DNA of 64,000 nucleotides from Melitaea cinxia (Eukaryota > Arthropoda > Insecta > Lepidoptera > Nymphalidae): assembly GCF_905220565.1 (NCBI RefSeq), contig NC_059397.1, positions 15,935,001-15,999,000 on the forward strand, read 5' to 3'. This document shows, in pieces, positions 11,883 through 24,809 of this stretch; positions within the stretch are counted from its first letter, which is position 1, and each line of letters starts with the position of its first letter. Under the pieces are notes generated by a model. The model saw only the letters and a program-made list of their open reading frames with translations, had not been told where the DNA came from and ran no database searches. The position numbers were made by a program, and so were the translations under genes.

Positions 11883-14800
11883 CTGGAAAATCAGAACATT
11901 ATTTAAATAGTTATTTTAATTGTTTCGTTACTTTAAGTTAGTTAATTAGTACTTTGAACACTTCCTAATGATAAAAATAATGTTTGGTACCTTTTAGCAT
12001 TAGTTTTATATTTAATAAAATTTCTAAAAAATCTTAAAATAGAACACAAATTACCACTGTCAGAAGAGAAAATTCCTTTGGAGCTCTTGTAGTGGCAGTA
12101 TTCGTGAGATAAACGATGAATTGTGTTAAATACAACGCGTAGGAAATTCGACTTATAAAAATAAGTGGGCGACAACTCAGCAAACGTAATAAAATAGCTG
12201 AAACAATATTTGAATTCAATAAAATATTGAAACATATCTTATATATCAAAACTATTCTTATAAATCATAATTTTCTAAAAAAAATTTAAGTTTATAACCT
12301 ATTAAGAATCTTTCTTAGAAATAAAAATTTAATTTACCTCGAAATAAAATTACATTTAACTAGTGTCTACTAGATATTTTTATTTATTTATTCGGTATTT
12401 GGAAAAAACATATTTTTTGTTATTTTTGAACATACCCGAATGTTGGTTGTGTACGCCGTAGACCAACCAAGCAATAGCTAACGCCATTGCTATTGGAGCT
12501 AATGTTGCGTATATCGATGCAAATGTGACGTCATAACGGTATTCCAGGTAGCCCGAGTCCCCACCCGCCCACAGAACCAGTCCCATTAGCGTACCACAGG
12601 TGAACCAACCCAGGATATTCATAAGCTGAAATAAATTGTAAAACTATGTATTACACTTAAATTACATCCTATTACAATATAGTTTTAGTAATAAAAATAA
12701 AACTGAACATTTATGATCTTTAATTATTACAATTAAATTGATTATTGTGATGTCGTCATAAAACGCAAAATGTTATATTTTCAAGCACCACTTTCTGTGT
12801 AGTGGATACAAACCATATTATCTAGAATATATGACTAGTTGCTTAATTTATTTAACATATTTACAATTCACAACTTAAGAACTAAATGTTTACAGATAGT
12901 TATGGTACATATCATGTCAGCGTAGAATGGTGCCAATAATACTGGCAGCATTTTCCCGTTGAATCGTTATGCCGATTTTTTGGCCAAAAATGTACCAGCC
13001 CTCGAAGTGTCACCAGTTGAGGCAATAATGCGAGTATTATTTAATCACTTTAACTTCAAAACCATGAAATTTAGATTTTTTTCTAGAAAAGCTAATCTAA
13101 TAATATATAAAAGTGCTAATAAAGTGTTGGTAGTTATAAATATTTCATACCTTACTCTGATTCGAAGGATTTCTCAGCACAAGTCCCAAACTGATTCCTA
13201 TAAAGTATGGCGTACAGCGGTGAAAGATTGAGATGTAGCTCAAACGACCAGTTCGATACAACTGGCTAACACTGCAACAAAATACATATATTTAATATAT
13301 TTCTAAATTTTGATCCCAAGTTTTTTTAATACTCTGTTGTGGTCCGATTACTCTCTTCAATAGTTTTTTTACAAGCCCTATTAACTGGCTACGGTAGTAA
13401 AGAATATAGCCACCCGCTCTTTTCCCATGGGTGTCGTAAGAGACGACTAAGGAATAACACAGTTCCACTACCATCTTGGAACTTAAAAAGCCGACCGATG
13501 GTGGGATAACCATTCAACTGCTGGCTGTGAAATACACAGGCCGAAGACGAGCACTAGCGTCTATGGTGCGACAAAGCCAGCCCGCCCAGCGTGGTGACTA
13601 TGGGCAACATACATGAGTTCAAGCCATTCTTAGCGTGAACTTGTGGAGGCCTATATCCAGCAGTGGATTGTGATAGGCTGAAATGATGAATGATGATGAT
13701 TATTTTTAACATCAAGTCATTTACCTAAAAAATGCTTTGGATGCAAAGCAAAGGTTTTCAGCCAATTTATACAAATAACAACTTATCATAGAAGTATCAT
13801 AGTTATTATAATATATATGCATATAAATATGATATAACTTTCACAATAATTTCAAACCACGCCAATTGCAAGCTGAATACATCAAAAATTTAATTCGACA
13901 TATTTTAAGGAAAGGTTGTATGAGGTATTCCATCAAATATTTAACTACTCTGTATTTTCATTTTATATGGATCTGTAATCTCCAGTTCCTGTTATCCTAG
14001 TACATAAATTAAATATTTGATAGCCAATTTTCTTACTCAGATTTAAAATAACAATAAATAATTTATAATCGCGATTCTTTATTTATTATTAATCTATCGT
14101 GACCTTACAACATAACTGGTCAGATATCAATAAAATTTTGTAGAATTAATAAAATTATAAAATATTATTCAAAAACATATTGTTAGTCCCCAAAACTCGT
14201 CAATTTTAAAACTTAAAAAGAAATATTACTATGATCGGACATGGTAATGTAATCTTACTAGCTATTACACGCAGCTTGGGGTCACATTTATACGGTTAAA
14301 ATAAACTAAGTTAATAAATCACATATCGTATTCTATTTCTTTTCCAGAAAGATACAATTACTCTTGTAAAATACGCTGGAAGCAGGTACTATTGTGTAAT
14401 GCAACCGATTTTTATTTTAAATATATATATTTATACATTAAATATGTTTATACAGATATTTACTAAAATGAACTCATTACTGATTGGGTTAAACACTACT
14501 TGTTGAAACTTGAGGGCAGTGTTATTTGTCTGTGATCTTTTATTAATTTTAAACAAAATTAACAATAATGGTTTACTTTAGTTTATATATGATGTATAAA
14601 TATTTGAAAATCAACTTACAGTCCAAGAATTTAATCAACAATTCACCAATAAATATTTAATCCAACTAACAACATTCCAATAGTCCTAGTCATTTAAGAG
14701 AAATATTAATAAAGCTGACATTCTATGTTGTTTGGCTCGGATATCCTAACAATTTGATTAACAGTAATGAATGCAAAGTACGTCTGTGTCAAATAAGAGA

Positions 14801-17800
14801 AAAGCCACAGACATTATAAAGACAGCATACAACAAGCACAAACCTTTTCACTTTTAACTAATATGTGTAGAATTTACAAAAAAAAAAAAACTTAGCTTTT
14901 TTTTAACCGACTTCCAAAAAAGGAGGAGGTTCTCAATTCGACTGTAGTTTTTTTTATGTATGTTACATCAGAACTTTTCGTCGACCTACATTGTATTATA
15001 CCGCATAACTTTCTACTGGATGTACCGATTTTGATAATTGTTTTTTTGTTGGAAAGAAGATATCCCTAGTTTAGTACCATGATAAGGAAACCAGGATCTG
15101 ATTATGGTATCCTAGAGAAATCGATGGAAACTCTTGAAAATCCGCAATAACTTTTTACTGGGTGTACCGATTTTAATAATTTTTAATTTAATCGAAAGCT
15201 GATGTTTATCATGTTGTCACATTTAAATTTTATCGAGATCTATTAACTACTTTTTGAGTAATCTTTGATAACGCGTAGTTACTTGACTATTTTTTCGTCG
15301 ACCTACGTTGTATTACTCGTCGATATAATTGAAGTCGGTTTTTTTTTCGTTTGCAAGCAAACACAATTATTTTAATAAAACAATATTTACACTTAACGGC
15401 TTGCAGTTGAATAAGGATCCACATTGCTACTAAGATAGGGCACAGCAGAACATAACCTGCTCAAAATCTAGAACATCCCGAATGAGGAAGTACCCTTACC
15501 TTACAGAAGCTATGCTGCTTAATTAAATAAATAATGACGTTGGCGCAACGGTTACAGCCATGGATTGTACCTGTTGCGTCGGCGGTTGTGGGTTCGATCC
15601 CCGCACATGACAAACATTTGTATTGGCCATACAGGTGTTTGCCATGGTCTAGGTGTTTGTGCAGTCCTTGTGGGTCTCCCCACCGTGCCTCGGAGAGCAC
15701 GTTAAGCTGTCGGTCCCGGTTGTTATCATGTACACCTGATAGCGATCGTTACTCATAGTAGGGAATATATCCGCTGTGATCTTTCTCCTACATGGTGAAA
15801 GAGGCCCATGCCCAGTAGTGAGATATTACAGACTGAAGCTAGAAAGCGAGAATGCTGCTTGCAAGCAGTGTTGTGTCCCTGTAGTGAGTAAGGTGACCAG
15901 AGCTCCTGCGGGTGTGGCTGACGTCTACAGGCTACGATAATCGCTTACCATCAAGTGATCGGTACGCTTATTTGCTGAGTTGTATAAAAAATCCTGTATA
16001 AGGTGTCTAAAATCACATATACAATACAAAAACAAATGCCTAAACCGCACAAATAATATCTGTATAGCCCGTGATAGCTACTGCATTAATCATTTGTAGT
16101 GACCACTGCACCACCGCGAGGTTTTATATATATTGAGTTTATATTTTTAGTGGGCGAATAAAAATAGTCGTTTGTTATTTTGTCTATTAAAAAATGTAAA
16201 AAAAAAACTTATTGAACGTGTTTTTTTTATATTTTGTATAAATAAGTAACTTTTCCTGTTAGCAGAAAAATTACCTTGTTTTAAATTTATCTCATGTATA
16301 ACATGTGAATTTTTTAAAAGTAATATTTGTATTTTTTAAAAGTAATATTTAATTTTGTTTTGTTACTAAATATAACTTTATAATTGGTTTATAAATTTCA
16401 CAAACACTAAAAAATTTTTAAAAAAGGAAATAATACTTTTAAAAAAATGGTTTACTTTAGTTAGAATTTGGTTCACCATACATACATACCTCACTCCGTG
16501 GTAAGCAAGTGCAGTAAGACGGTGATCCCTAAATGTAGTGTATCTCGAATACGCTGATAATAGATGAAGGACTGGCATCATGGTAGTAGAGAATGGCACT
16601 TCAGCCTGTATGGCCCAAAGGATCAGTCCTCCTATGAATGTGAGCTGGAAATCTAGTGCCATGTGGTGAGTTTGTGGAGCACACTGGAAAAAAACGATAT
16701 TGCAATGAGTTTTATGGCCTGAAGTCACGGTTTCACAGTAGGGATCGGAATATTTTCTTAATATTTACAACCTATAGCAGCCTTTCCCAAAGTGGGCGAT
16801 AACGCCTTTTTGTGGACGCTGCAAGTCTAAAGGAGGGCGACACGAGACCCAGAAAAAAATGGTGGAGGTGTGTAGAGACACATTAGTTTTTATATTAGAA
16901 TCGATTATATTTGTTTTATTTTGAATAAAAGATCTCTGTCTCAATACTAGAAATTTGCGTTTCAATGATCATTCTAATTGGCAGGTGTAGCCTGTAACAG
17001 TTAACTTGAGACATCGGCGCCGCTGTGTACTACCTACTGCGCTCAGGTCTCAAGATAACTCTTGAGGGTTATAGTAAAAGTCTCTTTTACAATTAATGTT
17101 TAATCTCCGTTAATATAGCTCGCAATAATTAATTTAATTTGGAGTTATAGTGGTTTTTAAGTTGGTGAAAAAATGGGGGCCCCCCCATTTTTACTATACA
17201 ATAATTTATTCTCAAAGTGGGCAATAGACAAAATAAGTTTGGGAGCCCCTGACCTATAGAATAGATGTGCTCATATCTTTATGAAAATAATTATATTATG
17301 TATCGTCAAAAACGTTTTAATTTTTTTTTTCTGCTAGTTCATATACATATAAACTATTTCTATAATTTTGATGATAAAAAAAAGCCGGAAACGCCAAATT
17401 CTTGTATACGAAAGAAATTAGACATTGAATTTATATTCAATGTCAATCGTCTAAACGATGAGTATGTTAACATAATTATCCTTACCATATCCTCAAAACC
17501 GTAATAATTCTGGACATATAACAAATTCCACCACCACCCTTGACGACATACTTCCGCATTTTTCGTCACCAAAGCACCCCACATTGGTCCAGAAGAAATG
17601 TCATCCCACACGTAAGCATAAAAGAGTACCACGGCTAGAAGTGCTGGAGTTAGCCTGAAAGGAAGTGGAAACAACTTATTTTCACAAAATTCAGATTGCT
17701 AAGGTAAAAGTGTAGGCAACTTAACGCTGTGCTAGCACAGTCTCTGACATTGCTTGTCACGTATTTTGTACTCGTACACATTTTGTAACAGATGTATAGA

Positions 17801-20800
17801 ACATGAATATTTGGTAATGAAGGTAGTATGGGCTGTTCTTTTTTTACACGAAGTAATAATACTTTATTATTATCACTAATTATTATTATAAGTCATTCAT
17901 CATTATCATCATCATTACAGCCTATACAGTCCACTGCTGGACATAGGCCTCCACAAGTTTACGCCAAAAATAACGTGAACTCATGTGTTTTGCCCATAGT
18001 CACCACGCTTTGCAGGCGGGTTGGTGACCGCAGTATTGGCTTTGTCGCACCGAAGACGCTGCTGCCCGTCTTCGGCCTGTGTATTTTAAAGCCAGCAATT
18101 GGATGGTTATCCCGCCATCGGTCGGCTTCTTAAGTTCCAAGATGGTTGTGGAACCTTGTTATCCCTTAGTCGCCTCTTACGACACCCACGGGAAGAGAGG
18201 GGGTGGCTAAATTCTTTAGTGCCGTAGCCACACAGCACATAAGTCATTATTATATATTTAACATATAGCAACATTATACTAATATATATGTGTAAAAAGA
18301 CACTGTCATGTGATTTTATTTGATTGGAATAAACGTATATTACATCTTGTTTTCTAAAGTTTACGCGAATTTTACTCGGATATTTTTTTCGGTTATTAAC
18401 TTTCAGCATCGTTTAGTCTATACTAAGCGGTGCTATCCCGAAAGCATCATGGGATCAATGAACAATTCCGATTCTACCCCAAGAGTCAACTATAACCGAA
18501 ATGCTAGTAAACCTCACAATATTTTAAATTGAGTTTTCAATTTTTTATAATCTTTACCTGACATATCTCGAAAGCAACTTTGATGCTACTGTGTCATCGG
18601 TAGACTTGCGATACGATGTCAAAGTTCCGCTGAGGAGTAAGAAGCAGTCTGTGAACATCCAACCAGCTCGGCACCAGGACAACAACGGTGACGTGAAAAC
18701 CTTAAAAAAAACAACAATACTCTACAATCTATAAATATAATATTATTAATATATATTAAAACTATTCTCTTCACTAATGTTATCATAGAAAAATTTCAAT
18801 AAAGAATAATCAAGTCAAGAATAAAATATCTATCTATATTTCGTATAATTTAAAGCCAATTTCACGTCTCTATGGATTTCTTAGATGAAATTACAAATGT
18901 GATTAAATGAAGCCTAAGTAAATAAAGTATTTTAATAATACTTAATTTAGACAAAATCTCTTTTGTTTTTAGAATATAAAAAATATTTTTTTTTAATACA
19001 TATATTATTTTTCTACGTTACGTTTCGTTTAATACATTTCTAACATAGTATTAATTATGTACAACATCCCTTAAAATTACGATGAAAATTCTCATCGTAA
19101 GCTTAAGCTGAATAAAGCCTTTAGAACCGGGCATTTTCTATTAATTCCTTTGTATAAATTTTAATTCCCAACTCTATTATACTTGTAATGAACATTGAAA
19201 ATAGATGAAATCTATTTTGTTATATTTATTACATTTTCTATGTAAATTAGACAGCTTTCCTCCGAACTGCTTCAATCAACATTAAAATTGCCTCTGAATT
19301 AAAATGACTAAGTGCCTAGACGATTTTATTAGCAAGAATAAGTATATTCGCGATAAATAATAAAACATTGTTCTTAATACAAATACTTATTGATATTTTA
19401 AACTTAACTTATTGTAATATCAGGTACATTACTTTTAGTTTGGACTTTCGAACTTTTCGGAACGAAGTCTATCCTGGTTAAGAGATGATTTTGAAAGATA
19501 GACATGCTTTTTTGATGGCATTCATGCGTTAAAAATTCGTTTATACTTACAATATTCTAGTAATATCTTACGATCATTATACTGACGTAAAGTGGTTCTG
19601 GGTGTCGTAATAACTCTCCGTTACACGAAATCCTAATAGAATTCTAGTAGATAAAGTTTATCATCGATCGTTACTCATAGTATGGAATATAACCACCAAC
19701 CCGCATTGGAGAAGCGCGGTGGATTAAGCACTGATCCTTCTACATATGGGAAAAGAGACCTATGCCCAGCAGTGGGATATTAGAGGGTGACGCGTCGATA
19801 AAGATTCACTAAACCAACAACATTTTGCAAAATTTCTAGTTTTAATTCGAGGGATAACCCTTTCTCTAAGGGATAATTCATATTTTCTAATTTCAAACAA
19901 ACAAATATTTAAAAATAACAGAAGAATGTAGTGTGCTATGTAGCTTTATAAAATTTTCCGAAATGTGTTTACTGAACAAACAGTCGAACAGGATAATGAA
20001 CTAGGCTCAATATCTTTTAGAAAGAAATAAAAAAAAAGAAGAACATCGAAACAAAAACAAGTCGACGATCTTAAAAATACTAGCTGATGATTTGTAATTT
20101 CGTATGCAATTCATATTATGTTAATAAAACCCCGATGCAAGAAAACATACATTACACTACACTGACAAATAAAAAAATGTTTTTAAAATTGTTAACATAT
20201 TTTTTACAACATCAAAATTTCAAGAAATTTAACTTAGAAAACTTTATTAAAATCTGTTCAATAGTTTTGCCGTAACGACAGAGATCTGTGGCATGACCCC
20301 AATCATATTACTTATATAAGTATTCGGGGAATAATTAAACATTACACGATTAATCCCAATTAATCAATAATTCAGTTAACATGTGGATTAATATAATTAT
20401 TTTATTAAACAAATTTACGATCGTGTGATATGACATTAATGTTGAATATAATTGATATTAACCGTTTCATTTATTAAGCTTCACATTGAAATAGCTTTAC
20501 AAAACATAATTTGCTACTATAATTTAAACAGGCGTCGCGTTTTTGTATAAAAATATATTATATTTTAAAACTAATTATGTTACATAACAGTATGGACGCG
20601 GAACCAGATTATTCTTTCAATTTGAAGAGGAAAAAATTACTTAATCTCAATTTTTTAATTTTAATAATAACATATAAGTCTACAGAGTTCAAAGACACCG
20701 ATATATCTTAATAAAATCCTGTATGCATATGATTTAGACTTATTAATTGTAAAAACAAACCTCACTTAGCTTGATTCGATTGGTATAAGGTGTTAAGGCG

Positions 20801-23800
20801 ACTGGTAGAAACTTGTGGGCGACCAATAGCGCTACCGTGGCGAGGGCTCGGAGTCCATGAATGCAAGCAATTTCGTCTTTACTCGGTGGTGCTATTAATT
20901 TACTTAGCGAATTGTATAACGAAAAGGAACATAAAAATCCACCTGCAATCAAATAAGAAGTAATGTTGTTTTAAAAACTGATTTGTTAAGTAAAATTAAA
21001 ATGTGACGTTGAATGTGACGTGTGTAGTGGTGCGAGTAGTCACCTAAAACACCGATGGTTTGCGGGTTCGTTTCCAGCTCATGAAGGATATTTGTAATTG
21101 TACAAATAGTTCTTTCCGGTTTGGATGTCTATCCTTGTGTTGATCTCCCCACCGTGCCTCGGAGAGCGCGTTAAGCTGTCGGTACCGGTTGTTATCATAA
21201 ATATCTGATAACGATCGTTACTCATAGTAGGAAATATATCCGCCGTGGAGCAACGTGGTGGATTAAGCTCCAATCCTTCTCCTCAACGGAGAAATAGGCT
21301 GTGCCCAGCAGTGGGACGTTAGAGGCTGAATGCTATGCGATACGTATGTGAGGTACACAGCGGAGTACAGCTAATTTTATAATATAGCTGACCCGGCGAT
21401 CTTGGGACCGTTTTTTTTTTTCGTGAATATATCGACACTTTTTTTTTTATTTTCCGTTAGACAACCCTGACAAGAACGAATATAACAAAAAAGATTTATC
21501 TAATTTAGTGCCGTCAGTCGTTCAGAAGTTATGCGCATACTTACATTTCGGTGATAAATTTAGTAGTATATATATATATATTTATATTAGTAGTTGTATA
21601 TATCGCCGAAATAATATATATAATAAATTCAAATGCTGACTAGATTGCAAATATCTCCCGCTGCTCGGGAGTAGTGAACTTACACGAATCTTATCGAAGG
21701 CCTAGTTCGAAAACACCGAACATCCTAACATCAAACGACATGTAGCTACATACGCTTGCCAGGCTTTGCGTTTACTGGCTCTTAGGGTCTGTTTTAGTTA
21801 GCTGGATTTTAATAAAGTTTATCTAACACGTAGTTTAAAGATAGATATATATATATATATACTGATATTTCATAAAAATAACATTTTATTATTTAGCAGT
21901 TTTACATGCATTCATAAAAAATAACGATTATCCGTCTACCGATAGAATTGCTTATAAATGTTTGATTAGCGATATTCTTCCTTGATATTCATCATTTACT
22001 TCACCAATAATGTTATATAAGGTAATGGTGATATTACGATCATAAAAAATAAATCAACATACGTTTTATGACTTATTGGCACATTTTTTTCTAGACCAAC
22101 ATAAAAAGAAAATTCCACACAATTGGAATAGCAATAAAAATGTAGTTTAGTAAAACTTTGTTTTTATTTTTGAATTTTAATAGCGTTTTTCTTTAGTTTT
22201 AGTTATGTCTTGTTTTATCCAGACTGATAAGTATATATTTGATAGTTTTAATAAACTGTTATTATTTCCTATAGTTACGAAACTTTCTACTAACTTTGAC
22301 CGCATTTATTAATCCTGGTAGCATTGAAAGCCATTAAACTAAAACTAGAAGAAGTTGATTTCTTGGCAATAGCGCCATTATCTTTGCTATTAGCAATATA
22401 CATAGCAGTTAACTCCAATCAATAGTAATATGGATGGAGTGGATTAAGCCCTTCTCATACACGGAGAAGCAGTCCTATTACTTTTAAAGGTTGGATCAAT
22501 CAATCAATCAATAATAGTATATTTAACTTGTTTTATTAAATCGTCAGCGTTTCGATGCTCAAAATAAGCATGTCTAATTAAGCTAAGACATTAGTTTTTT
22601 TTTTTACGCAGAGAAAATCTTCAAGAAGCCCGGCTCTTGGGGTACAAACGGGTTATGTGGGATTCTTACCCACTAAAACCTCTGCGATGGTCGTCGACAC
22701 GAAATTGGAGGAGCTACGGGATCGCTTGCGCATGCGAATACGCTGCTCCACCCGTGACTCGTTCCACCCGAGATTATTGGAGCCCGTCCTAGAGGGCAAG
22801 TATTATAATGCTCCCACCAAACTGCTCGTTTGAGCAAGCAACAGCACGAGGCCATTCCGGCTGCCACTGGGGTGTTCAAGAACGAACGTGCGAGTCCCCT
22901 CTCACGCGTCTACAGCCCGAAAGGGGGGGTAAGCCCAATTTATTGTGCCCCGGGCATTGAGGGTTCAAATAAGCGATGATGCCTTCGTCCTCCACGTCGA
23001 GATAGATCGGTCCTCTCTCGATCTCTCCCAGATGACTCTTTCTGGGACATAACAGTCTCACAGAAGGAGATCATGGCTTTCCACGCTGATTCCTTTTGGA
23101 ACGTCGCTGACACAACAGCTCGCAACGATCTTGCCCGGTTTCTCGGACCAGGATTTGACGCTCACAGTACCAAGCCGGGCACAACTCTAGCGTGTGCTGT
23201 GCAGAATCTTGATCTGCGAACACATTAGCTAGCTTAACTGCTCAAACGCAATAAAAGTTTTTTTTTTCACTTTATTTTGTTTATATTTTTTTGCATTTTT
23301 TAAATCTCGTTAAATACAGTTTGATTTAACTTATTAGGGTACTTTTTATATTTATAGTTAGTCAATCTAGTCTTATAACAAAAGTAATTAAGTATTAAAA
23401 CAGTATATAAAACTAAAAAAGTAAATTGTTTAAAAGCAATCGATGCCAATGTTAAAATACAAACATCTCTTCATCAAATCACTTCTCTGGCCTATCATCT
23501 TGTCCTTAAAGTAACATAAAACCGCCTTACCGTTAGTTCAGTCAACTCCCTCAGCTATGAAAATAAAAATATCAAAAACTCTCGAGCGTAAAACTCGATG
23601 TGACGTAAAACTGTCGTCGGCCCAATTTACATAATAAATTATTTCGTTCGTTGATTTAGAAAAGAACTCCAAGTTTCTAACTGGGGTTTTTGAGGCTTCG
23701 AAATTTATTTATGTAAATACAAATTTCGCGGGACACCGGCGTTGTAAAAAAAAATCGAGGTCTTCACGTGCGTCGTGGGGTACTAAACAGCGATTTTATT

Positions 23801-24767
23801 TATTTTTTACAAGCGAGCCGATCCCGTTTTTCCCATTTTTTATGATATTATAAAAGCTTCGACGTTTACGAAACGGTTTTCTCGAAAGATTTAATTACAT
23901 ATCACTTTTATGAAATCAAATCATTTAGGCCTTTCTAAATATTAACTTTCGCTTTGTTAACTTATATTTCAAAAGTTATAATTAAATTGTTTACGGCTCG
24001 GGAGTTTGGCTTAAAAGTTTATTTCACATTTAATATATTCGGACGAGGATATATTTTACCACAATATAGTAAATGCCTTTTCTTAAAATGTATATAAATT
24101 ATATAATATGTATATTTTATAAGAATGAATAAAATTATATTTTTTTTTAATCCCTTTTGTAAAAAGTTAACTTTATTACGACGACGGGCGCAGCGTTCCC
24201 AGTAGGAAAGGTTAGGTCGTCAAAACGAACTTCATAGGTCAAAGCACTAGGTATTGCGCTGGCCACGGGTTTGATCCCCTCTTTCGACAAACAAATGTAT
24301 ATTTGTATTTCCGGACTCCGGACACGAAGTTCCTACTGAGGGCCGTTGAGTGTAAGACGCTTATTCAATTCATTAAATTCTTCAAAAATTTATGTTATGT
24401 TTATTTTTGTAGTTTACCCGTTAAGAATCAATTTTAATTTAATATATTAAACGAATGACCTCGTAACGTTTTTGTGCGTAATCTATCAGAACCTAATAGG
24501 TTTTAGGTAGACGGCGTTATTTAATTCATTTATTTACCATTTGATATGGTATTAATATTTTTCTTAGGCTAGTAAGCCTTTTTGTGCCTATTTAGACAGT
24601 CGATCTGAAGGAATAAACTCCAGTCGTGCGTTCTATTTAATAGTGTATTAATTTATAAAGGTGTAAAGACAGCATAGCCTTCATTAAATTTATGACCCAG
24701 TGTAGCGTTGAAAAGAATATCGTCTTTTTAACCGACTTCAAAAATATAAGGAGGTTACTCAATTCGA

Positions 24768-24809
<42 letters not shown>

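Noticed and set aside
11942..12235. 97-codon minus-strand frame over exon 11
   Set aside because: Out of frame with the acyltransferase motif (SRISYALYL), which is in the frame of the gene model.
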